In this document: piece by piece, positions 18,022 through 25,942 of the stretch | How positions within the stretch are numbered: the stretch's first letter is position 1 | Layout of the letters: each line of letters opens with the position of its first letter | Source of the DNA: Edaphobacter modestus | GTDB lineage: Bacteria; Acidobacteriota; Terriglobia; Terriglobales; Acidobacteriaceae | Assembly: GCF_004217555.1 (NCBI RefSeq) | Contig: NZ_SHKW01000001.1 | Span: forward strand, 1,922,001-1,986,000 | DNA length: 64,000 bases | Reading direction: 5' to 3' | The notes under the pieces: model-generated | What the model was told of the DNA's origin: nothing | The model's database searches: none | Seen by the model: the letters and a program-made list of their open reading frames with translations, nothing else | Made by a program: the position numbers and the translations under genes

Positions 18022-18450
18022 ATGCGATTCATGATCATCATCAAGGCCACTCCCAGCTCCGAGGATGGAACACCACCGGACGAAAAACTGCTCACGGAGA
18101 TGGGCAAATTCAACGAGGAACTCGTCGCCGCGGGCATCATGCTCGCGGGCGAGGGGCTCCAGGCCAGCTCAAAAGGTGCGCGCGTTCGCTTCAGTGGCGA
18201 CAAACGCACCGTAGTCGACGGTCCCTTCTCCGAGACGAAAGAACTGATCGCCGGCTTCTGGATATGGCAGTGCAAGTCGAAGGAAGAGGCCATTGAATGG
18301 GTAAAGCGCTGCCCCAATCCCTTCAATGAAGAGAGCGAGATCGAGATCCGCCAGGTCTTCGAACTCGAGGACTTCGGCCCCGAGCTTCCCGCCGAGGTAC
18401 GCGAGAGCGAAGAACGTCTCCGTGCCGAGCTCGCCTCCCGCCAGAAGTAA
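18022..18450 (+). CDS. DGPF/YCII-domain protein (paralog 4)
   Basis: A 142-residue paralog, MRFMIIIKATPSSEDGTPPDEKLLTEMGKFNEEL..., with AGIMLAGEGLQASSKGARVRF, VVDGPFSETKELIAGFWIWQC and EAIEWVKRCPNPFNEESEIEIRQVFELEDFG. An acidic/basic helix extends the C-terminus (EVRESEERLRAELASRQK). AAAGGA lies about ten bases upstream. It is the last YCII gene before the DoxX-like membrane protein, 80 bases away. Four related copies in under 2.5 kb suggest duplication with divergence. Confidence 0.9.
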   Translation: MRFMIIIKATPSSEDGTPPDEKLLTEMGKFNEELVAAGIMLAGEGLQASSKGARVRFSGDKRTVVDGPFSETKELIAGFWIWQCKSKEEAIEWVKRCPNPFNEESEIEIRQVFELEDFGPELPAEVRESEERLRAELASRQK

Positions 18451-18530
18451 GCTTGATCCGCCCACGTCAGCCGCCGCGGCGCTGTCCAACGCCGCGGCCT
18501 GCCAAATCGAATACAGAGAGAAGATCGAAC

Positions 18531-19340
18531 ATGACAGTCGACATTCAAGCCGCCCCATCCAAGACCCGGCTCTACACCGGCTACACCTTTACTACGCTCG
18601 CCGTCCTGTTCCTCCTGCTGGACGCGGGGATGAAGTTCACCACCGACCCGCACGTTGTCCAGGCGCAGGCTCAACTCGGCTTCCCCATGCGGCTCCTGCC
18701 GGGCATCGGGGTCCTCGAGCTAGTCTCGATCGGGTTATACGTCATTCCAGCAACATCGGTGCTCGGCGCATTGATGCTCACGGGCCATCTCGGCGGCGCC
18801 ATCGCGCTGCACCTACGCGTCGACAACCCACTCTTCACGCACACCCTCTTCCCCATCTACATCGCTCTCTTTATCTGGGGAGGCATCTGGCTGCGCGACC
18901 GGAGCCTTCGCGATCTCTTTCCTGTGACCCACCGCTCAACCGCAGTTATACCCAACCCATCCAAAAAGCTACTTCGGACTGGCTATGTGCTCACAGCGAT
19001 CTCGGCTCTCTTCATTCTCTTCACCGCTGCGATGAAGTTCATCTATACGCCCCCGGCAGGCGCTCCACCACCAACCTTCCCTCTTCATCACATTCATCAT
19101 CTTGCCTTCCTCGAGATTGCCTGCACCGCGTTGTATCTGTTTCCAGCCACATCGTTCCTCGGGGCCGTTTTGATGACCGGCTATCTTGGCGGGGCCACAG
19201 CCATCAACCTTCGTGGTGGTGAATCCATTGGCGCAAGCCTGATTCCCGCCCTCGTCGGAGTTGTCGTCTGGGCCGGTCTCTGGCTTCGCGAACTGCGTAT
19301 CCGCCAACTCTTCCCGATTCGCTCTGCCTCGTCTCGCTAA
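18531..19340 (+). CDS. tandem DoxX-like membrane protein
   Basis: A 269-residue membrane protein made of two homologous halves. Half one (about 14-130) has TGYTFTTLAVLFLLLDAGMKF, GVLELVSIGLYVIPATSVLGALMLTGHLGGAIALHLR and IWGGIWLRDRSLRDLFP. Half two (about 150-265) repeats the plan: TGYVLTAISALFILFTAAMKF, ACTALYLFPATSFLGAVLMTGYLGGATAINLR and WAGLWLRELRIRQLFP. Each half has the four membrane segments of a DoxX-family unit. DoxX-like proteins are often produced with ECF-sigma regulons. The start MTVDIQ at 18531 is preceded by GAGAGAAG. Its stop shares four bases with the convergent amidohydrolase stop. Confidence 0.85.
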   Translation: MTVDIQAAPSKTRLYTGYTFTTLAVLFLLLDAGMKFTTDPHVVQAQAQLGFPMRLLPGIGVLELVSIGLYVIPATSVLGALMLTGHLGGAIALHLRVDNPLFTHTLFPIYIALFIWGGIWLRDRSLRDLFPVTHRSTAVIPNPSKKLLRTGYVLTAISALFILFTAAMKFIYTPPAGAPPPTFPLHHIHHLAFLEIACTALYLFPATSFLGAVLMTGYLGGATAINLRGGESIGASLIPALVGVVVWAGLWLRELRIRQLFPIRSASSR

Positions 19341-20398
19341 CGGAGATGAGGCATCAGCTTGAGAGCATTCTCGCGGTAGACCTTGCGCAGAACGTCATCC
19401 GGTAGATAGAGCCCGTAGATGTTCCACCGTCCCTGCCGCGATGCATGCGATGGATATTCGAAGTATTCGTCGGCAGTCTCCAGAAAGCGGAAGTAAAGCC
19501 GATACATCGCGTCATCGGGCAGCAGGTCGGTGCCGAACAAGATGCGGTCCGCGTACTTCAGGAAGAACTCGCGCGCGCTGTAGGGCTGCCGTCCCAGCTC
19601 CGGGGTCCGCGCGCTGATGTCGACCTGCAGATTCGGCAATGCGTCGAGCTGCTGCGCCAAAAAGCGCAGATCCTCCGAAGACTCCGCGCAGTGCGCTCCA
19701 ACGAAGGTCACCTCCGGATGGCGAGCGATCACGCGGTTACGCTGCTCCAGCAGCTCGCGCTTCGACACGGGCGAATCGTGGAAGCTCCAGTCCGGATGCG
19801 CCGCCAGCTCTTCGTACCGCTCATTGCACTCATCGATCGGCTGGAAGAAAGCCGTTGGATCGGCGGTGTGAAACATGACCGGAAGCCCGAGCTCTCCACA
19901 TGCCGCGAAGATCGGCGCGAAACGCTCGTCATCAATCCGCAGCAGCGAGCCATTGGCATCCCGCAGGGTCAGGCCGAGATCCTTCCAGAACTTGATGCCG
20001 CAGGCCCCATGATCCACGAGCCGCTTCAGCCGATCGATCGTGACTTCGGCGAAGTCGCTGCGATCCACGCCATTCCAGTCCATCCAGCCGATCGAGGAGA
20101 ACCGCCCCGGGGCCGCGCGATGGAAGCGATCCATCGTCTCCAACGCCGCCTGCCCTACCTGCATCGTGATGTTCACCACGTGTTCCACGCCGCAGCGATC
20201 CATGATGGCAAGCACGTCCCGCGGCTCGGTGGAGTCCAGGTGATTGTGATAATCGATCGCCGGATACTTTGGCTTCAAGACAGCATGCTCGTCCAACGCC
20301 AGCGAGGATCGCGGGCGAAAGTCGCTCAGCCGCAGATCGACTTCAGCCGTGGCCGTCACCATATCGACAAACTTATCGTTCAGATCCGTCTTCTTCAT
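19337..20398 (-). CDS. amidohydrolase-family protein (metal-dependent hydrolase)
   Basis: From MKKTDLNDKFVDMVTATAEV the protein has 353 residues. It shows the amidohydrolase-2 barrel: DYHNHLDS near residue 50 (two His ligands), VVNITMQVGQAALETMDRFHRAAPGRF, CGIKFWKDLGL, VMFHTADPTAFF, VTFVGAHCAESSEDL and FGTDLLPDDAMYR, which supply the His, His and Asp of the metal site. Relatives decarboxylate or hydrolyse carboxylic-acid rings or lactones. The frame is open to 20566, but the upstream part reads as non-protein; the ribosome site for 20398 is weak (GGGGAAG 13 bases away). It is divergent from the DeoR regulator, a typical regulator-target arrangement. Confidence 0.8.
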   Translation of the reverse strand: MKKTDLNDKFVDMVTATAEVDLRLSDFRPRSSLALDEHAVLKPKYPAIDYHNHLDSTEPRDVLAIMDRCGVEHVVNITMQVGQAALETMDRFHRAAPGRFSSIGWMDWNGVDRSDFAEVTIDRLKRLVDHGACGIKFWKDLGLTLRDANGSLLRIDDERFAPIFAACGELGLPVMFHTADPTAFFQPIDECNERYEELAAHPDWSFHDSPVSKRELLEQRNRVIARHPEVTFVGAHCAESSEDLRFLAQQLDALPNLQVDISARTPELGRQPYSAREFFLKYADRILFGTDLLPDDAMYRLYFRFLETADEYFEYPSHASRQGRWNIYGLYLPDDVLRKVYRENALKLMPHLR

Positions 20399-20589
20399 TG
20401 AGCGCAGCGTCTTCCCCGTAAGATAGCTTCCCGAAAGATAATGAACCGGGCCCTCTGCGTCAAAAAAGTGACCGCATCCTCCTGCCACGCATCCAAGCAA
20501 TGTCTGCGTGTAAAGAAGATGTAGGATAGACCCCACCAGAAACGACCATGAAAAAGAGAACGACACAGATTGAAAGAAAGGCCGGTCCG

Positions 20590-21351
20590 ATGTTGATTGA
20601 GGAACGGCGGCAGCACGTGCTGAGCCAGATCCATAAGAACGGCCGAGTGCTTGTCGCTGAACTCTCTGACTCCCTTAGCACTTCACGGATCACCATCCGC
20701 AAAGATCTCGACAATCTCGAAGCCCGGGGACTGCTCCAGCGAACACATGGAGGAGCGCTCGCTCCGCAGGCAACCTCGTTGATGGACCCTACGCTCAAGG
20801 AGAAACAGCGTCAGCGACTCAAGGAAAAGCTACGGATCGCCGAAGCAGCCGCGAAACTCGTGCACGACGGTCAGTGCGTCCTTCTTGACTCCGGCACCAC
20901 GACGACAGCAGTCGCACAGGCTCTGCGCCGCTTCAACTCCCTGACGGTGATTACGAACGCGGTCAATATTGCCACTGAGCTCGCCAGCACCAACTTCGAG
21001 GTGATTCTCATCGGCGGCACCATGCGTAAAAACTCCTTCTCCCTGGTGGGCCCCCTGGCGGAGGAGATGCTGGGCGAGATTCACGCAGACATTCTTTTTC
21101 TTGGTGTGGATGGCTTCGATCCAGCTGTCGGAGTTACCACGCCAAACGTCCTTGAATCGAGGGTCAATCGCGCGATGGTCAAGGCATCCCGGCGAGTGGT
21201 CGCGGTGTGCGACTCCACGAAGTTCGATCGCCGAAGTCTGGCGCTCATCGTTCCACCTTCGGCAATCCACACCGTCATCACGGATCGTCAGATTTCAGAA
21301 AAGGATTACGAATCGCTTCGCAGTTCGGGCATTGACGTAATTCGCGCATGA
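20590..21351 (+). CDS. DeoR-family transcriptional regulator
   Basis: From MLIEERRQHVLSQIHKNGRV the product has 253 residues. The N-terminal winged helix is complete: VAELSDSLSTSRITIRKDLDNLEARGLLQRTHGGAL. The C-terminal DeoR sensor domain has LLDSGTTTTAVAQALRRF, VITNAVNIATEL, VILIGGTMRKNSFSLVGPLAEEML, FLGVDGFDPAVGVTTPNVLESRVNRAMVKASRRVVAVCDSTKF. These regulators usually repress sugar-phosphate operons and respond to phosphorylated sugars. An ATG 14 codons earlier (20548) is possible but without a ribosome site. It probably controls the following SIS and PfkB genes and the divergent amidohydrolase. Confidence 0.9.
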   Translation: MLIEERRQHVLSQIHKNGRVLVAELSDSLSTSRITIRKDLDNLEARGLLQRTHGGALAPQATSLMDPTLKEKQRQRLKEKLRIAEAAAKLVHDGQCVLLDSGTTTTAVAQALRRFNSLTVITNAVNIATELASTNFEVILIGGTMRKNSFSLVGPLAEEMLGEIHADILFLGVDGFDPAVGVTTPNVLESRVNRAMVKASRRVVAVCDSTKFDRRSLALIVPPSAIHTVITDRQISEKDYESLRSSGIDVIRA

Positions 21352-21447
21352 GACCGACCGGCACGTTTCGCTGTTATTGTTTTCTTTCGTTTTATTTCTA
21401 ATATCATGGCAGTATCGGTCGGACACCGCCCGAAGGAAGGTCTTCTT

Positions 21448-22494
21448 ATGCATGAGAATGTTTGGACGCTGCGCGAGATTCAAAGCCAGCCACAGGTCTG
21501 GAATGAATGTCTCGGGATGCTGCAACAGACAGATCTCAGCGGACTGGTGGCGGGACGCGAGCCGGAAAGAGCGGAGTGGATCTTCATCGGCTGCGGAACC
21601 AGCTTTTATCTTGCTCAAGCCGCAGCATCCAGTCTCAACCTGCTTCTCGGCGTTTCCGCACGAGCGATCCCGGCATCGGAGTTCCTCCTGTTCCCCACGC
21701 TGGTCGTACCCCACGACCGCAAATCCTATTTCCCGGTACTGATCTCCCGTTCGGGCCACACCTCGGAGGTTCTGCAGGTAGCCCGACATCTTCAGTCCCA
21801 GGGCATCTCGTTTCTCGCCGTCACCTGCGACGGCCGTGAACTTACGGACATGACGCCTCGCGTGCTCAGGATGCCCGTCGTCGAGAAGAGCACCGTGATG
21901 ACCTCCTCGTTCACGTCCATGCTGCTCGGGCTTCAATATCTGGCCGCAACGCTCGCGGGCAAGACGCAGTTTCTTGATTCTCTGAAGACACTCCCAGCCG
22001 AGCTGAACCGCCTGCTCGAGATCTACACCCCCAGGATCGAGAGCTTCGCGCAAATCGATGTGGAGGACGTTGCGTTTCTCGGGCAAGGAGCGCTCTATCC
22101 CATCGCATCGGAGACAGCGCTGAAGGTGATGGAAACCTCCTGCACCTATGCGCAGTATTTCCATACACTCGAATTCCGCCACGGCCCCAAATCCATCGTG
22201 GGCCCGAAGACCCTGGTTGGCGCACTGCTTTCAGAGACAGGCTACGAGCAGGAAGCGGCTGTGCTGCGTGAGATGAAAGAACTCGACGCCTATACCATGG
22301 CGGTCGCAAACACGGCCTCGCCTGCCCTGCGCAACACCGCGGATCTGCTGATTGAGCTTGGCCTTTCCGTACCGGAGCTTGCCCGCATCGCCGTCTACGT
22401 CGTCTGGGGTCAGCTCTTCGGCAGCTACCGCGGCCTTGCCAAAGGCCTCGATCCAGATAATCCCAGGAACCTGAGCCGCGTGGTAACGATCTAA
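21448..22494 (+). CDS. double-SIS sugar-phosphate protein (AgaS/GlmS-isomerase-like)
   Basis: A 348-residue cytoplasmic protein with two SIS domains in the order seen in the isomerase half of GlmS. Domain one has WIFIGCGTSFYLAQAAA, VLISRSGHTSEVLQVARHL and FLAVTCDG; domain two has VAFLGQGALYPIASETALKVMETSCTYAQYFHTLEFRHGPKSIVG. The EFRHGPKS motif is typical of aldose/ketose isomerase or deaminase/deglycase members such as AgaS and FrlB. The glutaminase half of GlmS is absent, so this is a catabolic form. AAGGAAGG lies seven bases before the ATG at 21448. It is seven bases from the PfkB kinase gene, and the pair recalls sugar or fructosamine phosphate breakdown. Confidence 0.87.
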   Translation: MHENVWTLREIQSQPQVWNECLGMLQQTDLSGLVAGREPERAEWIFIGCGTSFYLAQAAASSLNLLLGVSARAIPASEFLLFPTLVVPHDRKSYFPVLISRSGHTSEVLQVARHLQSQGISFLAVTCDGRELTDMTPRVLRMPVVEKSTVMTSSFTSMLLGLQYLAATLAGKTQFLDSLKTLPAELNRLLEIYTPRIESFAQIDVEDVAFLGQGALYPIASETALKVMETSCTYAQYFHTLEFRHGPKSIVGPKTLVGALLSETGYEQEAAVLREMKELDAYTMAVANTASPALRNTADLLIELGLSVPELARIAVYVVWGQLFGSYRGLAKGLDPDNPRNLSRVVTI

Positions 22495-22501
22495 ACCCGG
22501 A

Positions 22502-23434
22502 ATGAAGACCTTCGACGTTACGATTGCGGGCGATATCAACCTTGACCTTATCCTCTATGGTCTGCCTGCGCAGATGCCTGAAGAGCGCGAGCTTCTGGCA
22601 GACGACTTCAAGCTGACGCTCGGAGGTTCCTCCGCAATTCTGGCGCACAATCTTGCGGCGCTGGGGTGCAAGGTGGGTCTCATCGGCAAGGTCGGACACG
22701 ATGAGATGGGCAGCATCGCACTCGGGCGTCTGCGACAGGCAGGCGTCGATCTCTCTCGATGCATCGAGGCAGTCGATGCCACACAGACCGGCGTCACTGT
22801 TCTTTTACATCACGGCGCGAGCCGGCACATCCTCACCTACCTGGGAACAATGGCCGAACTGGGTGCGGAAGACCTCGATGTCCAGTATCTTGCCGATTCG
22901 AAGCACTTCCATATCTCGTCCTTCTTTCTGCAGAAGGCCCTGCAAAAGGGACTTCCGGAGCTCTGCCGAAGCCTTCGCTCCCACGGCTTGACCGTCTCTC
23001 TCGATACCAACGACGATCCGGACAATCGATGGGGAGATGCATTCTCTTCGATGCTTCCAGTCATCGACATTCTTCTGCCCAACGAAGCAGAAGCCAGGCG
23101 AATGGCTCGGCACGACGATCTCAGCGAGGCCATCGACTGGCTCGCGCAGCGTGTCCCGATCGTCGCGGTAAAGTGCGGCTCCCGCGGCGCCATCGTGCAG
23201 CAGCAGAGACAACGATGGGAGATTCCGCCCGCAACCGCATCTCCCGTCGATACGATCGGCGCGGGCGACAGTTTCAACGCGGGCTTCCTCTCCCGCTTCG
23301 TCCAGGGAGAGTCTCTCGAAGCCTGCGCAGCCATGGGGAACCTGGCCGCGGCAATCTCCACTTTGAAGCCTGGGGGAACAGAATCATTCCGAGATCCTGA
23401 GCTTCTTCAGCGGCTTCGGCGGGGTGAGGGGTAG
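22502..23434 (+). CDS. PfkB-family carbohydrate kinase
   Basis: A 310-residue sugar kinase of the ribokinase/PfkB family. The N-terminus has DVTIAGDINLDLILYG, then GGSSAILAHNLAALGCKVGLIGKVGHDEMG (first signature), and the C-terminal signature DTIGAGDSFNAGFLSRFVQG near residues 250-270 with the catalytic Asp in GAGDSF. The substrate is probably a ketose, ketose phosphate or glycated amine given the coupled SIS gene, but this cannot be fixed by sequence. It follows the SIS gene after seven bases and is the last gene of the DeoR-SIS-PfkB operon; the convergent beta-CASP gene ends ten bases away. Confidence 0.9.
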   Translation: MKTFDVTIAGDINLDLILYGLPAQMPEERELLADDFKLTLGGSSAILAHNLAALGCKVGLIGKVGHDEMGSIALGRLRQAGVDLSRCIEAVDATQTGVTVLLHHGASRHILTYLGTMAELGAEDLDVQYLADSKHFHISSFFLQKALQKGLPELCRSLRSHGLTVSLDTNDDPDNRWGDAFSSMLPVIDILLPNEAEARRMARHDDLSEAIDWLAQRVPIVAVKCGSRGAIVQQQRQRWEIPPATASPVDTIGAGDSFNAGFLSRFVQGESLEACAAMGNLAAAISTLKPGGTESFRDPELLQRLRRGEG

Positions 23435-23444
23435 CGTATCAGGG

Positions 23445-24905
23445 CTAGCTGACCTCGAAGCGATCTCCGCGCGCTGGGCAGACCACCGGCAGCTTGTATC
23501 GCCTCTCAATCTCCTCCTGCAAAGCCTGCTGGGCAAGAGGCTCGCCGTGCACCAGGAAGACCTTCTTCAGTCCCGTCACCGCCGGTTCCATCCACGACAG
23601 CAGCTCGTTCTGATCCGCATGTCCACTTAGCTCGCCGATCGAGTCGACCTCGGCCCGAAGGCGCATCGGCTCGCCGAAGATATTTACCTCAGGAAGCCGG
23701 TCCACCAGCTTTCGCCCAAGCGTGTTCGCGGCCTGATATCCCGTAATCAGGATAAGGTTCCGCGGATCTTCAATTCCGTTCTTCAGATGATGCAGAATCC
23801 TGCCCGCCTCACACATCCCCGACGCCGACATGACGATAAACGGAACATGAAGGTCGTTGAGAGCTTTGCTCTCCTGCACGGTCTGCGTGTATCGCAGCTG
23901 CTCCCAGCCAAATGGATCGATCCCATTCTCAGAGAAACCGCTGATCTCTCTGTCCCAGTCTTCCGTGTGTTTGCGAAATACATCGGTAACTTTGCTGGCC
24001 AGCGGACTATCGACGAAGATGGGAAGCTGAGGAATCTGCTTCTCCGTAGTCAGCTCATGCAGCAGCATCACCAGCTGCTGTGTCCGCTCTACAGCAAACG
24101 CGGGAACGATAATGCGGCCACCGCGAGCGGCAACACGTTTCACCAGTCGTGCCAGCTTCTGCTTCACAGGTCCAGGCGGCTGATGCAGGCGATTGCCATA
24201 AGTGCTCTCCATAATCAGATAGTCAGCCACGGGAGCCTTATCGGGGTCCTGGATGATCGGCAGATTGTTTCTGCCCACATCGCCCGAGAACAGTAGCTTC
24301 GTCTTTTGACCGCGCTCCACCGCTTCGACCAGAACCGATGCCGAGCCCAGCATGTGTCCCGCATTCGTAAGCGATATGCTGAATCCCTCGTCTCTGGTCG
24401 AGCCTGCGAGTACGGTAGGCTCATGCAGCTTTATCGGGCGCATCTGTCGCAACGTCTGCTCTGCGTCCTCCTGGGTATAAAGCGGCTCGAAAGGCTCTGC
24501 GCCGAGTGGCACGCCAACCATCTTCCGGCGGAATCGCCGCCGATTCATAAACTCTGCGTCACCCTCTTGAATGTGCGCGCTGTCTTTCAGCATCGGATCA
24601 CAGAGATCGATTGTCGTCGGCGTCGTATAGATTGGCCCACGGTATCCCTGGCTGACCAGCCCCGGCAGGTTCCCACTGTGATCGATATGCGCATGCGAAA
24701 GCACCACAGCACTCAGAGCGTTGCCATTCTGGCTCGACAGCTCTTCGGCGTGCAAGGCCAGATGCGTATTGATCTCCTGCGCCTCCTGCCGTCTTCCCTG
24801 AAAAAGTCCGCAGTCCAGAAGAATCTGCCGCCCTGCACACTCCAGATGATGAGACGATCCCGTGACCGTCCTTGCCGCGCCCCAGAAATGCAAACGAATC
24901 CCCAT
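23445..24905 (-). CDS. MBL-fold beta-CASP RNA-processing-like hydrolase
   Basis: A 486-residue cytoplasmic metal hydrolase. The metallo-beta-lactamase core begins LHFWGAARTVTGSSHHLE and has the metal motif HAHIDHSG at 71-78, then SLTNAGHMLGSASVLVE and LLFSGDVGRNN. The inserted beta-CASP domain follows (ESTYGNR, GGRIIVPAFAVERTQQLVMLLHEL, IFVDSPLASKVTDVFRKH, FIVMSASGMCEAGRILHHL), and the C-terminal RMMBL segment contains ELSGHADQNELLSWM and VFLVHGEPLAQQALQEEIE. Related proteins are exo/endoribonucleases (Ysh1/CPSF-73-like). It is transcribed alone, opposite the DeoR operon. Confidence 0.9.
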   Translation of the reverse strand: MGIRLHFWGAARTVTGSSHHLECAGRQILLDCGLFQGRRQEAQEINTHLALHAEELSSQNGNALSAVVLSHAHIDHSGNLPGLVSQGYRGPIYTTPTTIDLCDPMLKDSAHIQEGDAEFMNRRRFRRKMVGVPLGAEPFEPLYTQEDAEQTLRQMRPIKLHEPTVLAGSTRDEGFSISLTNAGHMLGSASVLVEAVERGQKTKLLFSGDVGRNNLPIIQDPDKAPVADYLIMESTYGNRLHQPPGPVKQKLARLVKRVAARGGRIIVPAFAVERTQQLVMLLHELTTEKQIPQLPIFVDSPLASKVTDVFRKHTEDWDREISGFSENGIDPFGWEQLRYTQTVQESKALNDLHVPFIVMSASGMCEAGRILHHLKNGIEDPRNLILITGYQAANTLGRKLVDRLPEVNIFGEPMRLRAEVDSIGELSGHADQNELLSWMEPAVTGLKKVFLVHGEPLAQQALQEEIERRYKLPVVCPARGDRFEVS

Positions 24906-25061
24906 GCTTGTCGTTCCTCTCGCTCCAGGCTGTCAACCGCACATAAGTCACGAAGATATCCCGAACCTCGGCCCCTGACAAACCGATCGTCCCTAAGCGA
25001 CGGAACATTGCATCTCTCGCGCCTGTCCCATACACTTAATTTCGTTGCACTTTTCCGAAGT

Positions 25062-25138
25062 GGGCGGATAGCTCAGTTGGTTAGAGCGGGTGCCTTACAA
25101 GCACTAGGCCGGGGGTTCGAGTCCCTCTCTGCCCACCA
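25062..25138 (+). tRNA. tRNA-Val (anticodon TAC)
   Basis: A complete cloverleaf with encoded CCA. Acceptor GGGCGGA pairs with TCTGCCC (one G-T), D arm GCTC/GAGC, anticodon stem GGTGC/GCACT with loop CTTACAA giving anticodon TAC, T arm GGGGG-TTCGAGT-CCCTC, discriminator A then CCA at 25136-25138. It reads GTA and, by wobble, other valine codons. Its 3' end is repeated 763 bases downstream. Confidence 0.97.
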
Positions 25139-25139
25139 A
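25119..25139 (+). other. attL-like site: tRNA-Val 3' end
   Basis: The 21 bases GAGTCCCTCTCTGCCCACCA plus A, covering half of the T arm, the acceptor strand and CCA, are repeated exactly at 25882-25902. Site-specific integrases of the tyrosine family commonly use exactly this part of tRNA genes. Confidence 0.75.
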
Positions 25140-25351
25140 ACCACTTCGTAAACGATTGAAAACAAACGCAAATAACTCATAATAACCACCTTATGGGCAG
25201 AACGATTGTGTTCAATTTGTTCAGAATTTTCGTGCAATTAGGTTTCTTCGGCTAATTTTTCTTACAACGACGAAGGTGTCTTACAACGAAGGGGATGATG
25301 GTCGTGTGCCGGGTCCCACATAAAATTGCCAAGTGAAATCCATAAAAGTAG

Positions 25352-25726
25352 ATGAGAATTGGATTTCTATACATGAGCACAAAATTGTCATCAGCGCTTT
25401 CAGGAATTGCGGTAGGTACACTCGGCGTTGTCGGAATTGCGTTCTGGCCAAGCCACACTTCATTCATACAAATGGCACTATATTCGGTGTTTGTACTTGG
25501 TGCAGTGATATCAGGAATCTGGTCGCGTAAAGGCCATCCACGATTTTGGACGGCCATAGGGTTATTGCTCTTTTTCCACGTGATTGTTCTATATGCAGTT
25601 CGCTCGATTTTTCCGTTCAAGTCAATCCAGCTAGTCTTTCCATTGACGTTTGTCGAAGGTCTTGTCGCCTTTGTCCTAATGATCAAATTTCTGGGGGCCT
25701 CCAGAAGCGAGTCGGAACATCGGTAG
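25352..25726 (+). CDS. small four-helix membrane protein in the tRNA-bounded insert
   Basis: A 124-residue hydrophobic protein with about four membrane segments: LSSALSGIAVGTLGVVGIAFW, FIQMALYSVFVLGAVISGIW, WTAIGLLLFFHVIVLYAV and LVFPLTFVEGLVAFVLMIKFLG. I recognise no family. Base composition is much more AT-rich than the neighbouring genes, with codons such as TTA and ATA, consistent with foreign origin. An inner ATG at 25373 (MSTKLSS) is an alternative start; neither has a strong ribosome site. It is the only plausible gene between the two 21-bp repeats, and no integrase or excisionase is present. The hydrophobic periodicity makes this frame more convincing than the overlapping minus-strand frame. 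Confidence 0.6.
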   Translation: MRIGFLYMSTKLSSALSGIAVGTLGVVGIAFWPSHTSFIQMALYSVFVLGAVISGIWSRKGHPRFWTAIGLLLFFHVIVLYAVRSIFPFKSIQLVFPLTFVEGLVAFVLMIKFLGASRSESEHR

Positions 25727-25881
25727 ATTTGGAGTCTTTGCTCCAAACTAAAATTGTGCCAGTATCACCTATGCCTATGCCCCATTCGCGTGTCGAACAA
25801 CTGATCTGGGCCTACGGTACGTTAGAAGACAATGCACGTTGACCGATTTGGACAAAGTGGGAAATTAGCCCCCATATTCCG

Positions 25882-25902
25882 GAGTCCCTCTCTGCCCACC
25901 AA
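25882..25902 (+). other. attR-like site: copy of the tRNA-Val 3' end
   Basis: An exact 21-base copy of 25119-25139, with no other part of a tRNA attached. Together they bound a 742-base AT-rich insert, as expected after integration at a tRNA gene. The gap 25727-25942 holds this site and no gene. Confidence 0.75.
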
Positions 25903-25942
25903 GTAAATCTGCTAAACCGTACAGAAATGGTCGAAGCCTGCC

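Noticed and set aside
25252-25746. 164-residue minus-strand frame inside the tRNA-bounded insert
   Set aside because: No membrane or domain pattern; the overlapping plus-strand frame has four clear hydrophobic helices.
25062-25902. Full prophage or genomic island at tRNA-Val
   Set aside because: The bounded segment is under 0.8 kb and lacks integrase, replication or structural genes; only an att duplication with one ORF can be supported.
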